NCBI GenBank assembly: GCA_963575745.1
Contig: CAUYUJ010000647.1
Coordinates: forward strand, 588,874-652,873
Direction: 5' to 3'
Origin: Prorocentrum cordatum
Taxonomy: Eukaryota > Sar > Dinophyceae > Prorocentrales > Prorocentraceae
Length of the DNA stretch: 64,000 nucleotides
Position numbers and translations under genes: made by a program
In this document: positions 10,946 through 22,180 of the stretch, piece after piece
Numbering within the stretch: the stretch's first letter is position 1
Layout of the letters: each line of letters starts with the position of its first letter
Notes under the pieces: model-generated
Databases searched by the model: none
Told to the model about the DNA's origin: nothing
What the model saw: the letters and a program-made list of their open reading frames with translations, nothing else

Positions 10946-11826
10946 TGTGTACTGTGTGTGGTTATTCTTTCCTCCCCTGCAGTCCAGCTTTCAGCTTCCC
11001 CGCTCGCCCGACCCTCTCCCGCCGTCTCCTCCTCCACTTCCTCCTGGTCGCCTCCTCTGGGCCTCCTGTGGGCGCCCCTTGCCGCCTTCTCGTGGTCTCG
11101 TCCTCGTCCTCGTCCTCCTCCTTCGCCTGTTCGCGCCCTCCTGTGCCTCCTTCCCTCCTGCCCGGTTAGTTCCCCAGTATTGCTCAGTCCTGGTCGCCCG
11201 CCTCAGTGTCGTTCAATGTATCATCATCCCCACCGGGCCTTGGTATCTCAGCCCCACCATCCCACCACCCCAGTTGGGGATAGCCCTCGGAATTATGTCT
11301 TTACAGTGCATCAGCGTGCGCTGGCGTCTGGTAGTCGATGCCAGAGCGCCGATTCAGCGTCGGTCAGCGTCAATCTAGCGTCGATCAGCGTGGCTTTGGT
11401 GTCGATTAGGCGCCCCTGGTGGGTCCCTCAGGGCGGAGTTGCGCTGGCTCGGCGACGGGGATTGGTATCGGTTGAACGAGGCTCACCGCTCCCCCCTTGC
11501 CAGGCGCCGCCCGGCCGCGCGGCGGGCTGCGCTGCTGTCGGCAGCCTCCCCGCGCGGCCTGAGGAGCGGTGTGCCTTCAAGGCCGCCGCAGAACGGCCGC
11601 TCGGCGACAGCTCCGTGCTGCTCAAGGACAAGCAGCAGACCATCTGCATGGCGGACTTCGGTGGAAGATCAGTCGTGCGAGGTGGGGATTCACCCATATC
11701 CACCGCCTGGGAACCGACGTCCTGGGGACCCAGCGGGCGGTGGTTGTGGATACATGTTAGCCCCAGGGGGCTAAGACCTATCCATATCCACCGCCTGTGG
11801 AGGTCCGCCAAAGTCGATCCCCGAAC
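10946..11826. other. Unassigned, pyrimidine-rich at 10975-11165
   Basis: Contains ctcgtcctcgtcctc runs and a short gcgtc(a/t)-gt repeat at 11320-11395. Open frames lack recognisable domains. Confidence 0.35.
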
Positions 11827-12036
11827 TTGGATGTAGCCAGGATCCAAGGGTAAGGGGAGCCGTTTAGGGATAGGACCCGAAGCCCCCCCAAATTGGCCCG
11901 AATGATTAAACCAGGCCTGCCGTAATTGGTGTTTCTTCGGGTGGCAACCGTTTCAGTCGGTGGGATGTGGCGGGGGGGCGTCCCCCTGTACACATCACTG
12001 AACCCATTTCCTCTAAACCCAGTCCTGCCAACGCAC
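11827..12036. repeat. Dispersed ~210-bp repeat, copy 1
   Basis: The segment from ggatgtagccaggat to cctgccaacgca aligns along its whole length with 49173-49380 in the same orientation. Shared blocks include ggatgtagccagga, aattggtgttt/agctggtgttt, gcgtcccc and gtacacatcactgaacc/gtacagatcactaaacc. The two copies clearly share ancestry but are well diverged. No ORF or family is recognised. Confidence 0.75.
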
Positions 12037-12510
12037 GGATCAGCATCGTTTAACCGATGCCCGTCTCCACGGAAATGTTTTCTTATCCTTTGGCGCGTAA
12101 CGGTCGTTACTTGGGCCAAACCCTTCTCCCGATCCTATGTAGGGGGGGAGGGCTGGACTCCCCCCCCACCGGTTGGTGCCCGCGCGGGAACTATGGCGAT
12201 CGCAGCGCACCCCCGCATCGACGCGCCCCACCCCGCCCAAGCGTTGCTGGCACCCGTGGTCCTAACCCCCTCCCCCCCGAGTTACGACAGCTACCAGGGA
12301 ATACTTGAAAGCAAGCTTTTCTGGGCCATTGCGACCATTGTACCTCAGCCACGCCAGCCCAGCCCCCAAGGTGGAGCTAGGCCCCACGAAATCCGAAGTG
12401 AACCGCACGCATCCCATCCATGGGATGCATCGGTCAGTTGGGCCAAGGCCAGGCCTAAGGATAGGTTATGAACGATGCGAAGCAAAGGACATAGTTGCAT
12501 AAAAATCTCA
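12037..12510. other. No feature recognised
   Basis: GC-rich, with C homopolymers. No gene, RNA or repeat is recognised. Confidence 0.3.
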
Positions 12511-12647
12511 TTTCGGAGCTCCGCGCGGATTTTTACGTGTGGCGCTGGACACTCTCTGGCGACGCCTCCAGCGCCGCCCCTGGCGAGCTCCGCGCGCCAG
12601 GGGTGGGGCCAAGCGCCGATTCAAGAAATCCTTGCGGATCTCTAGGA
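12511..12647. mobile_element. Short inverted-repeat element, copy 2
   Basis: Left end TTTCGGAGCTCCGCGCGGAT, right end GCGCCGATTCAAGAAATCC followed by ttgcggatctc. The interior has gccgcccctggcg and gcgcgccaggg, which pair. It belongs to the same family as the element at 10725. Confidence 0.7.
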
Positions 12648-13560
12648 CTTCATTGTTTTTGCCGATGTTTCCACCAACCCAGACATCCGAAGGATTTACC
12701 TTTTCAATTCGCGCGTTTCTCTTCGGTTTCGGCCTCTGGAGGCCGTCTTCGGGGCCCCAGGCCATCATCCGGGAGGAATCATTGTCCTTGGGAAGGGGTC
12801 AGAAACGCTGGGGCCGCGGATTGAACAACCACATCGTCGGACTTCTGGGAAACTTACTTCAGAACATACGCACCCTGGAGAGGGGATCCTCAGGACACAC
12901 CTCGGGACCCCCAAGGGCCAGGTCTTTTCACATGCCGCGACTGGGTCCGTGGGCCTTCCGACACCTCACCGGGGGTACGGCGCCCTTGGGGACGTTTGCG
13001 CCTCCCGAAGGACTCCCCGCATCCGGAGTCACCTGCGGTACCCAGGCTCCGACTTGTTTTTGGCAGTAAGCGGGAAAGATTGGACCCCAAACGCTGGATT
13101 ATTTCATTCTTCTCGATGTGCAACCTTTGTGGTGTATTGTGTGTGTGTCTGGTGCAACCCGTGTGCTGCAAGATGTGCAGTGCAAGGGATGTGATGCACT
13201 CTAGCTACTTGGTGCAAGCTATGATGTGGTGCAATCTTAGGGCGTAATCTATGTGTGGTACGATCTACAGGGTGCGACCAGTTATGAAAAACTTCAGGTC
13301 CACTCCACTGCTCGTTCAAACATCCAAGTCTCCCACCCGCCGCTTGCTTGGCAAACCCCGCTCGCCGACGATTTCGGTTACTGAGTGGCACTTGCTAGCG
13401 CATTTCTATGACCGCGCTGGCGCGTGACCCATCGCGCGCAGAGCGACCCGCCTTCTTGGCACAACTGATGTGGCCACGATAGCGTTTACTGGTGGAAACT
13501 TCCCGGTGCTTCTCATAGGCCGCGCTGGCGCGCGGGCACTTCAATGCGGGTCGCTGATTC
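12648..13560. other. No feature recognised
   Basis: Non-repetitive sequence with several short frames and no recognised motif. gtgtgtgtctggtgc-type low complexity is seen at 13130-13270. Confidence 0.3.
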
Positions 13561-13589
13561 GAGCGGGCGCGATATCGTGATGACGTCAA

Positions 13590-13710
13590 CGGCGGCGGCA
13601 ACGATAACGATAATGATAATAGCGAAGGTGGTTGCGACGATGACGATGACGACGGCGAGGCCGCTGACGGCGCCGATGCGGGCGACTAATAGATTATGAC
13701 GATGATGATC

Positions 13711-13757
<47 letters not shown>

Positions 13758-13900
13758 GATGATGTTGATGATGATGATGATGATGATGTCCATGTGTCGG
13801 TGATGAGGTGGCTGTGCTGATGATGGCAGCAAGGGTGGCGAATGACGATGACGAAGAATGCGGTGATGCGATGACGCTGATGAGGATGATGAAGAAGTGT
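13590..13900. repeat. (GAT)n microsatellite and flanking imperfect repeats
   Basis: Nearly perfect gatgatgatg at about 13700-13790, with degenerate flanks. The His/Ile-rich frames are artefacts. Confidence 0.9.
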
Positions 13901-16202
13901 GCGCGCAGAAATCCCAGAAATATGGTCGACTTGTTATTGAGACACGGTTGTTCTTTCTCACTGTGTTTGAAGAACTCTGCTCTGAATGGCAACCATTGTT
14001 TTCGGAACGATTTCGACCTGCGCGCGAAGTGGCGCGCGCGTGGCTTGCATGGTGTTATTTGCCACAGGTATGTGTAGTGGGCGTATGCGAAATCTATGCG
14101 GATGGTACCGCGTGGTGGGGTGAGAATGCGTATTTTAGACGAGATTGCTAAACTCAAATGATCCCCAGATGAATTCAGCACGTGCACGCGGGCAGGAAAA
14201 GTGTAAGATTTTTGGGCTTACGCCGCATCGCCGTTCCCCTTGTGAAGGTGCCGCAGGGCCAATCGGACCAGTTCCCTTTGGTGCTTTTAATGGTGGCGTC
14301 CGCAGACCAGGACGGGAAGCCACAGGTGCACGGCAACAGGGCGAAGGAGCTGGTCGACGCCTTGTTCGTCTTCGGTGACGAGCACATCCAAATGACCATG
14401 ATGGCGGTCAGTCAGTTTCCTGAGAAGGCCCTGTCCTTGGCTTGTGCCGCGCGGGACTTAGAGAACACGGTGCGAATATCGGCATAGCGATTATGATTCT
14501 CGCCAATGCTGATGCGCGAGGAGCGCAGACCTGTGGAGAGAGGCCCAAAGACGAGACTTGAAACGCAAGTGGCGAGGTTTGCGAGGGACCTTCCCGACCT
14601 GAAAAGAAGGCGCCAGGGGACGTCCGCGTGGCGAACGACAGCGGCCGCGTCGGGCGTCTGGTTGAGCCTGGAAGAGGAGGCGTCCGATGGATGCGAGATA
14701 GAAGTCGTCAGGAAATGCGTCAGAGATGGCCATGGCGAACTAGACGCTGTCTTCAACGGCTTGCCGAGCGGCCAAGCAAGCGTCTTGAGGTTGCTGAGGT
14801 TGGGCGCCCACGTGAGAGCTCTGAGCCTGGTCGCCCGGCCGTCGGGGTCGACCGGCTGGCCAGAGCTGCTGTGCCGAGCGGCCGGGGTCCTCCAGCAGGA
14901 CGGTTCGACGTTACGATTTGCGGTGCCCGTGGCGGCTATGAGCGACGGGCACAGGCCCCGCGTGCTCGTTTGGGTCGGGCACCTTCTTGGGCTGTGCAGG
15001 AGCGGCGAGATCCGAGAGGACGTAACCTTCGTCGCTGGGCATGGTCGCAAAAGCGCTGGACAGATCTTGCCAACTGAGAGGTCTCGAACCTGCGAGTCTG
15101 GAGCTCGACGCCGCTGCTGGGAAACAGCAGGATGTCGAAGCACGGCGCCGCCGCCATTGATAGCCGCGCAACTCGCGATAAGCTGGCGCTTTACATGGCG
15201 GGGGGAGCCCTGAAGAAAAAGTATTACGTGAATGAAGGAGCACATCAGTTTCGAGACCCCCCCCTCGCGATGGGTACTTAGCACCTCTGGCGAGTCAGCA
15301 GCAGCGGGGTTGACGCTGGCTGCGACGGGGCTTCCGAGCCCGACGGCTCACAGGTTTGAGCTGGTTGAGCTGGGGGAGCCGCCGCGGGAATGTTTGCCGT
15401 GGTGTGCCTTGAGATCGACGTGGATTGCGGCGCGGGCGCGGGCGGCGTGGACATCGCTGATCAGGTCGGGGGCGAGGCTGGTCAAGCAGTCCGGATCCTT
15501 CGCGAGCTCGCGCAGATCATCGCGGAGATTCTGGGACACTGCTACGGGCAGCAAGTCGCGAGAGTTTGATGGAGCTGGGCGGGGAGCTGCGACTTCTTTG
15601 ATTACCGGGTCAGAATTGTGGTCGCGACGGTGACTTGGACGGGATGTGGGCATGCTTCAGCCGCGGGTCCGAGGAACGTGGCGGTCACGGACAAGTCGCC
15701 CCACGCGACGTGGGCGCTGGGAGAGGCCTTGACTCTCCAGGGCGCCGAGAAGATGACCTGAAGAAAGAGGGCCCTTTGCGAGGACATAGCGATGACAGGA
15801 AGGCGAGCAAGTGAGTTGAGGAGGACCGCCATCCGTTTTCGTCGCGTGTCCGAGCTCCCCCCTCGGAGGCCAGAGCTGACGCCGCGCGTTGTCTGAGCCT
15901 GGCGTGCGTCCTGGGGCGCAGCATGGGGTCCGTTGGGCCCTGCTGCCCGCCGTGCTGATCTGGAGGGCCTGCCCTAGCAGTGCCAGCGGCCAGCCCTGGT
16001 GACCCGCCTGCAGGGAGCAGTCGCGCCCTTGATGTTGGCGCGGTGCTGTTATCTTCTTCTCTATCGTGGAGCGGTGGAGCGGAGCGGTGAGGGCGGATGC
16101 GACTGCTGTCAGGAGCATACTTTACCGCTCTGTCCCCCAGCGCCGCCCTTCTTATCATGAGGGATGATTTATGAGGTCGTGTCGCGCGACGACGATCGCT
16201 GG
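13901..16202. other. Unassigned sequence with overlapping long frames on both strands
   Basis: Frames at 14182-14487 (+), 14506-15213 (+) and 14412-15284 (-) are longer than most of the non-repetitive frames here, but none shows a domain that I recognise. The + frame 14182-14487 has mixed amino-acid content (for example RAKELVDALFVFGDEHIQ) that looks more like protein than repeat. It could be an exon or a retroelement fragment; splice-like AGs are present but prove nothing. Confidence 0.3.
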
Positions 16203-16215
16203 ATTTTGGCTCAAG
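16203..16215 (+). other. Match to the 3' end of the dinoflagellate spliced leader
   Basis: ATTTTGGCTCAAG equals the last 13 bases of the known 22-base dinoflagellate spliced leader. The preceding bases (gctgg) do not match, and no donor-like GT follows, so this is not an SL RNA gene. It could be a relic of a trans-spliced mRNA that was copied back into the genome, or chance. Confidence 0.4.
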
Positions 16216-16544
16216 GGCGCGAATCGTCCGAGAGCGGACATTGAGCTGTTGACTTGGATTACGGCGGGCGCCCGATCGCCGTGGGAGCATCACCATGCCG
16301 TCATTTTTTTTTTTTTTTTGTTTTTTTAAAAAATCTTCTTGCAGTCGATCTTGTTCGAGTTGAGGTGTGCTACGAAATAACCTGGGTAATATACCCCTAT
16401 CCTGGGCGAGGCCGCCAAGGCTCGCCCTCGATGGGGGGATTTCGGATTTTGAGATTGGACAAGCAGATCTATTCAGAAGACCTATTCGATTGATTCAGGG
16501 CGCTTTTGGGGGTGAAAGGCTAAGATTTTCGGTTCGTTGTCCCA
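16216..16544. other. Unassigned; T-rich tract at 16302-16330
   Basis: Contains about seventeen consecutive T, then gtttttttaaaaaatcttcttgcag, which looks like a polypyrimidine tract with an acceptor AG. No exon is recognised after it. Confidence 0.3.
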
Positions 16545-16930
16545 CTCTTGGGCCCTCCTTGGGGCCTCTTGGGGCCCTCTTGGGCCGTCCCGGGCGCCTC
16601 TTGGGCCGTCATCGGGCCATCTCGGGCCGTCTTGCGGCCCACTTGGGGGCTTCGGGGGCTGTCTTGGGGCGGTCTTGGGGGCCTCGTGCGCCGCCTTGGA
16701 GTGTCGGGCGCTCGAAACTAGATGGCCTTCCTAAGCGTGGGAAAACCTGGGGGGCATCAGTGCTTTTGGCCTCTCAGGCCCTCTTGGGAAGGCTCTGTGG
16801 GTTCTCTTTGGGGGCATCGAAGGCTTTTTGCGCCGTCTTGGGGCCATCCTGGGCGCCTGGGGCCGATCGCGCGGCGACTCGGGGCCCTCTGAAACCGTCT
16901 GGGCCGCCTCGCTGGGCCCTCTTGGCCCGT
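16545..16930. repeat. GGCC(G/C)TCTTGGGGCC-type tandem array
   Basis: Imperfect ggggcctcttggggcc and cgggccgtcttg units on the G-rich strand, of the same type as at 7085-7410. A non-repeat island lies at 16700-16760. Confidence 0.8.
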
Positions 16931-17340
16931 TTATTGGCTGGGACCCAAACGAATCACGGGACAGGACGCGACAACCCCCAGGGGGCACGCTTTAAACCCC
17001 AGAAGATTTGTGAATGTTGGGTCCGGGCTCCGCAAAGAACCTTCGGGATTGAGGACTGAGGCTTAAGGGATTAGGCCATTTATGACACTCCACTTCGTGC
17101 CTGGGGGCACTGTGGCGCGCGTTCTTTTGTTTTGCAAGGAAACATTGGCACATAGCCTTTTGAGATGATTGAGTGCGCGCGCATGGTACCTTCTGTTTGG
17201 GATGATGGGGACAACTGACGTTGTTTTGGCAGGCGTTGTGTGGTTTCCGATGCACGATTCGGCCAACTCATCTGCAAACGGAGTACGCGCAGAGGGGGTG
17301 GCAAGAGTCCGGGCTGGGCAAGGCGTGTCCACATCAGCAT
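16931..17340. other. No feature recognised
   Basis: Non-repetitive sequence without a recognisable motif. Confidence 0.3.
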
Positions 17341-18143
17341 ATACGTTATATTTGTAGATTTGCATTGCACATTCACATGTGTCTACATGTGTATGCATAT
17401 GTGCACTTGTGTGTACATATATATAAATATGATGTGCAGCTTTTGTGGCAGCAGCCCAACGCACACGGTGGCGAAGAGGCGGCGATGGGCGGCGAACGGG
17501 CGAACACTTAGAAACACCAGCCACCGCACAGGGCGGCGACTGGCGGCGACACTATTACACAGGGCGGCGACGGAACGGCGACAGGCGGCGACCAGGCATG
17601 AAACCCGACATGTGGCCACCCGGTCACCTGCAAAAGCGCGCCTGGGTCGGGAATGATGCTAGGGCTTGAACCCTGGAGAGGTTTCTTTTGCAGCAAGCGT
17701 GGAGCCCCGTGCGTGTGAAACCCCATGCAGGTGGACAACTACTTGCGGGGGAAATCCAATGCACATGTAGATGTATGTGTATATAGACACATATGTCTAT
17801 GTCTAAGTCTGTGACTATGCAGATGTATGCGTTTACGTAAATGAGCATGGGCATATGCATATGTTTGTGTACATGTATATGTATGTGTATATGTACAGGT
17901 ATGTGCATGTTTATATGTACGTGTAGGTCTAATCGTATGTTTACTTCTACGTACGTGTATGTGTATGTGTATGTTCATGTGTATGACAATATGTATACGT
18001 ATATGACTATTTGTATGTATATGTATATACACATGTATATGCATATCTATAATTATATATACATAGATAGATACATATGTACATGCATATGCATATGTGT
18101 ATGTGTGTATATGCATATGCATAGGTATATGTATATGTTTATT

Positions 18144-18186
<43 letters not shown>

Positions 18187-18240
18187 GTATGTATATGTAA
18201 ATGTGCATGCGCATGCCTATATATATATAAAATATATATA

Positions 18241-18292
<52 letters not shown>

Positions 18293-18448
18293 TGAGTGCA
18301 TGTATGTGTGTACGTATGTATGTATGTTTGCATGTAGGTAGGTAGATAGGTAGGTAGGTAGATATGTAGGTAGGTAGGTAGATAGGTATGTATGTGTGTA
18401 TGTATGTATGTATTTATGTATGTATGCATGAGTGTGTGTGTATGTATG

Positions 18449-18494
<46 letters not shown>

Positions 18495-18519
18495 GTATAT
18501 ATAGACATGCACATACATA

Positions 18520-18560
<41 letters not shown>
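17341..18560. repeat. Large ATGTGTATG/TATA/TAGG microsatellite cluster
   Basis: Includes atgtatatgt and tatgtatgtg repeats, (AT)n tracts at about 18222-18292, 18455-18482 and 18527-18558, and gtaggtaggtagata repeats at 18330-18395. A short non-AT island with ggcggcgac repeats lies at 17450-17610. Tyr/Ile/His frames here are artefacts. Confidence 0.9.
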
Positions 18561-18574
18561 TGGGGGACGACGAC

Positions 18575-19130
18575 CCAGGGCCCGGGACTGCGACCTCGAC
18601 GGCGCATGGGGGTACCGGGGCCTCTGGGGCGCCCCCGGGACGGCTCCCGAGGGCGCCGGAGGACGCCAAACAGATCAAGAGGGCGCACAAACACCGAAAT
18701 GTAGCTTGAAGACGCCGACGATGGGTCCAAGAGGGCTCCCGGGAGCCCCCGAGACAGCCCAAGAGGGCGCCAAGAGCCCTCTTAAGAGGAACAAATGGCC
18801 CCTATCCCTTCCGGAAAACGTAGATTATTAAGGGATTCGCCTCTTGACCTTCCAGGGGAACGAAGACGGCCCGAGAGGCCGCCAGGATCGCCCCAAAACA
18901 GCCCAAGAGGGGTCCAAGACAGCCCAAAAGGGCCCCTGGCCAGCCCAAGAGGTCCCCAAGACGGCCCAAGAGGGACCCAGGACGGCCCCATGCATGGGCC
19001 CAGAGAGGATGCCCTACGAACATTTTAAGCCCTCCGCCCCAAGAGGTCCCAGGGAGGCCCCAAGAGCCCCCCCAAAACGCCCGCGAGAAGCCCCCCCAAA
19101 ACCTTCAAGAAGCTCCCTAGAGGCTCGCCA
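18575..19130. repeat. CCCAAGAGGGCC-type array (reverse orientation of the 7.1-kb type)
   Basis: Units like gcccaagagggcgcc and ccccaagacggcccaag are the reverse complement of the GGCCTCTTGGG arrays. A non-repeat island at 18785-18850 interrupts it. Confidence 0.8.
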
Positions 19131-19632
19131 ACAGCCCCCTGACCAGACGCCCTCAGGTATTCTTCCCGCTCCCGAAGCTTCCGGACCACTCTTCGCTTCC
19201 TGAGGCCCGAAACGGGGCCTGGGACCGTCAAACATTTACGACGAAACACCGGGCCCATTGGAGGTCTTCGGATTTCGTGCCCACTCCAGGAACCCCGCGT
19301 TGAACAAGTTACGCTAGCGAATCTCTTGGACAGGATGACATACCAGTCCCGTGGACTGCGCCGGACTTCAGGACCCGACGTGTAGCGACCCGTGGTGGTG
19401 ATGATAGTGGTTGTGGATTCGCGGCAGAGATTTAACCAATGGCCGTTATAGTGGTCGCGGAAAGTGCAATCGTCGTGAATGGGGTGGTCATGCCCAGAAT
19501 GGACATGTAATCGGAAGTTGTCGTCACCGCGGTGATGGCGGAAAGGGCGGTGGTAGCCGCGGCGGCATTGGCGGTGTTGAGCGTGCTCGCGGGAGTGACT
19601 AGAACCTAAGCGCGCGAAGCGCGCGCGTGGCT
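19131..19632. other. No feature recognised
   Basis: Contains a cggtggtagccgcggcgg-type short repeat near 19545-19575. No gene is seen. Confidence 0.3.
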
Positions 19633-19654
19633 CTAGTATATACATATATATATA

Positions 19655-19915
19655 TGGGAGAAAACGAGGTCTCGTGTCCTTTCTCTCGGAGCGGTCCTTG
19701 AGCCAAATTACCACATATGCATCCCCTTCCGTCCTGTGCAGCAAACCCCAATCACAACAGTCGTGACAGATAGCATCCGCCAGCCCCGTAGGGCTACCAG
19801 GCTGTAGGCCCTTTGGGCTTACGCTGCGCCTCAGTCATATTAGGCCAAAACCCCTTTCAGCATGGCTGACAACATAGCATAGCCGCACAGCTGGATTAGG
19901 GGTTATATACACGCA
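19655..19915 (-). repeat. 3' LTR of the copia element
   Basis: On the - strand it begins TGCGTGTATATAACC and ends TTTTCTCCCA, the TG...CA ends typical of LTRs. It is 261 bp long and contains 17 bases (ccccgtagggctaccag) that the other LTR lacks. Near its end lies TTTGGCTCAAG, which equals the last 11 bases of the dinoflagellate spliced leader. Confidence 0.93.
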
Positions 19916-19926
19916 CGCCCCCTCGG
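19916..19926 (-). promoter_or_regulatory. Polypurine tract
   Basis: Read on the - strand, CCGAGGGGGCG directly precedes the 3' LTR. A purine run here is the plus-strand primer site of reverse transcription. It is short and interrupted, so the exact extent is uncertain. Confidence 0.55.
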
Positions 19927-20291
19927 AGGTGAGCACATTTTGTTCTGCTCGACTCCGCGCGCAATTCCAGCCGTGCGGAGCCTTTGCAACATCAAACCGC
20001 TCAACGTCCTCACGTCGAGCTCACCGCCACCAGGACTCGACCGTCCTGAGGCGCCGAATCAAATCACTCTTCGACCCGCTCGTGTCCAGACGATGCTTCG
20101 AGCACCTTTCTCGAATCGCGTTGATCGTGAAATCGTCCGCGTCGATCATCATGCATACCGAACAGTTCTCCACGGGCGCAGGCCGCGCCACCGTCGTCCT
20201 CTGCCTGACTACCAAGTCTATCCCGCGCACCGTAGCAGGAAGCTGATTGGTCTCCTTCTTCTCGTCGGGCCTCGACTGGTACTGTCCCATC

Positions 20292-21389
20292 TTATATCCG
20301 GGATAAAAAGCCCGTAGCGAAGACCACGGCAAACATCTCAAAACCGAACATCACGATGAGCTGGTAGTAGACTGTCTCCACGAAACTCGAATCGGCCTTC
20401 TCAATCATCGTTGGCTTAACCGTCGCAACTCCGAACCGATTCTCTCCTTCAGCTCCCTGAACCAACGTCAAAACGCCCGTAGGGCATCGCGCCACACCAA
20501 CTCGAATATCTTCCAAAGCCCCAGCGCCTCCTCCGTGCCCACCTCGGACTTCATGAACATCATCGCGCTCTGGAAACTTGATCCCCACCTCCAGGCGGTG
20601 TCTCTCGAACTCCGTCTTCTCCAGGTACTTGGCGCCCAGGTCACTGCTGTTGAAGGCCGTCGGAATCTTGCCGATGACGAGCCTTCCCTCCCGCGGCAAC
20701 CCTTGGACGAACATGTGCTTCAAATGAATGTGCTTTAACTTGCCGAGCCCCAGTCGGCTCTGCGATGAAATACTTGCCGAGCTGTCTGACTCGAGCTGTA
20801 CGTCCACACGCGTGCTTGGCATCATCTCCTCGATCATTGTCTCGATAAATAGTCCTTCGCAAGCTCCCGAGCCCATGCTGTAGATCTCTGCCTCCGCTGA
20901 TGAAGTAACTGGGCTCGCCTGCGCACGACTGTAAGATGCCGCCGCCGTGTCGTTCAGATACAGATGCCCACTCGACGTTGACTTCCGCCCGATCTTGTCT
21001 CCTGCCCAATCACTGTCAACCTTCACCTTCAGTATGATATCATCGGAACGCGTCGGCGCGATGAAACTCACCATCTCCTTCGTGCCGCCCAGGTACCTGC
21101 GCGCCCTTTTAAGCCTCGTCGCATCCCCAGTCGTAGGTGAACTCATCCCACGGCTGACCTCCTTCGTCGCGAACTGCAGGTCATTGCGCTCGCTGGCAAT
21201 GAACAGCAGCTTGCCAGTGCCTGCGCGGAAGCGCTTGGCCTCGTCGTTATTCAACTGCTGCTCGTCGGCCTGCTTAGCGTCTATCTTCACTCCAGGCGTT
21301 GCCGCCGCCTTGCCGCTTCCGGCCCCCTTGTAACCCCAACAAGTTCTCGATCGTCTTGGACGCGATCTGAATGGTAAATCCCCGCCCAT
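20292..21389 (-). pseudogene. copia RT thumb and RNase H block
   Basis: A 365-codon open frame. Residues 60-115 hold the thumb/connection (LLFIASERNDLQFATKEVSR). The RNase H domain has its acidic residues at VDSDWAGD (about 125-130), TSSAEAEIYSMG (Glu about 166) and LESDSSAS (Asp about 202), as in copia polyproteins. This long intact stretch ends near the 3' LTR as expected. Its join to the upstream RT block needs a frame change near 21330, and overlapping residues of the two frames mark that point. It degrades the RNA strand during cDNA synthesis in the intact family. Confidence 0.9.
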
Positions 21390-22095
21390 TGTCGAGCATC
21401 TTAATGATCCTGCCGAGATGTAGCTGCGAACTCCCCGTCGTCATCTCTGGCGTGATCTTGAGCGGGAAATGCCGACCGAGTCCCGCGAGGAAATCATCAG
21501 GACCACTTCCGTCGCCAATAACCAATCCGTCGTCCACGTGCCTCGACGCGACCGTTTTGCTATCCTCGCTGACGTAGCTGCTCGGCTCCGAGATCAACCT
21601 CCTCATGCCGACGTGGTTCACGCTGATGTCGCTGTAGTGCGCGTCGAAGTCCACCGTGGCCTCGTTGAGTCCGTATACCGCGCGCTGCATCAGCCAGGCC
21701 ACGTCGCCTGGGTCGTAGCCGAAGTTGTAGATGCAGTACTGCTTGTACTCCGCTGGAGGCTCGAGGAACACCCTGTCGCGGATGGGCACGTGCAGGGATG
21801 CCCTCGAGATGTCGAAGAACTTCGGCTTCCAGCCCTTGATCGTTGCCAGTGCCAGCAAAACTCGATGTGTAGATGCGCCTGGTGTGGGGGTGTGCAGCAT
21901 GTCCTTCGGCTTCTTTGGCATGTTGAAGGGCCTTGCACAAACTCTGGACGTCACCCCCTCCGCCCGCGCCTCATCGACCCAGGTGGCCGCGAGCAACGGG
22001 CCGTCCACCTCCGTGCGCTGCACGTCGACCTTCGCCCGAAAGTCCTCCAGGCGATCGAACTCTGCGTGCCTCGCTGACTTGTTCTCTTCCAGGTG
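21300..22095 (-). pseudogene. copia reverse transcriptase core
   Basis: Part of a frame running 21274-22662 (462 codons). RT motifs start near residue 225: WVDEARAEGVTSRVCARPF, then KFFDISRASLHVPI with the first catalytic Asp (about 284), then AVYGLNEA and RHVDDGLVIG with the paired Asp (377-378). The copia consensus has DVKTAFL and YVDD at these places, so the catalytic acids survive while neighbours have changed (A-S-L instead of A-F-L). The first 200 codons of this frame are low-complexity shadow of the integrase tail. It copies the element RNA into DNA in the intact family. Confidence 0.9.
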
Positions 22096-22180
22096 AACTG
22101 CCTTTGTGGTAACACCCGCTTGTTCATCTGCTCGTCGTTTCCCTCCTCGTTGGGGCGCAGCTCCTCGATCGCGTTGATCG

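Noticed and set aside
17739-18762. Tyr/Ile/His-rich frames
   Set aside because: Translation of TATG/TATA/CACA microsatellites.
19698-19709. LTR spliced-leader match considered as an SL RNA gene
   Set aside because: Only 11 bases match, no donor GT follows, and the sequence lies in both LTRs.
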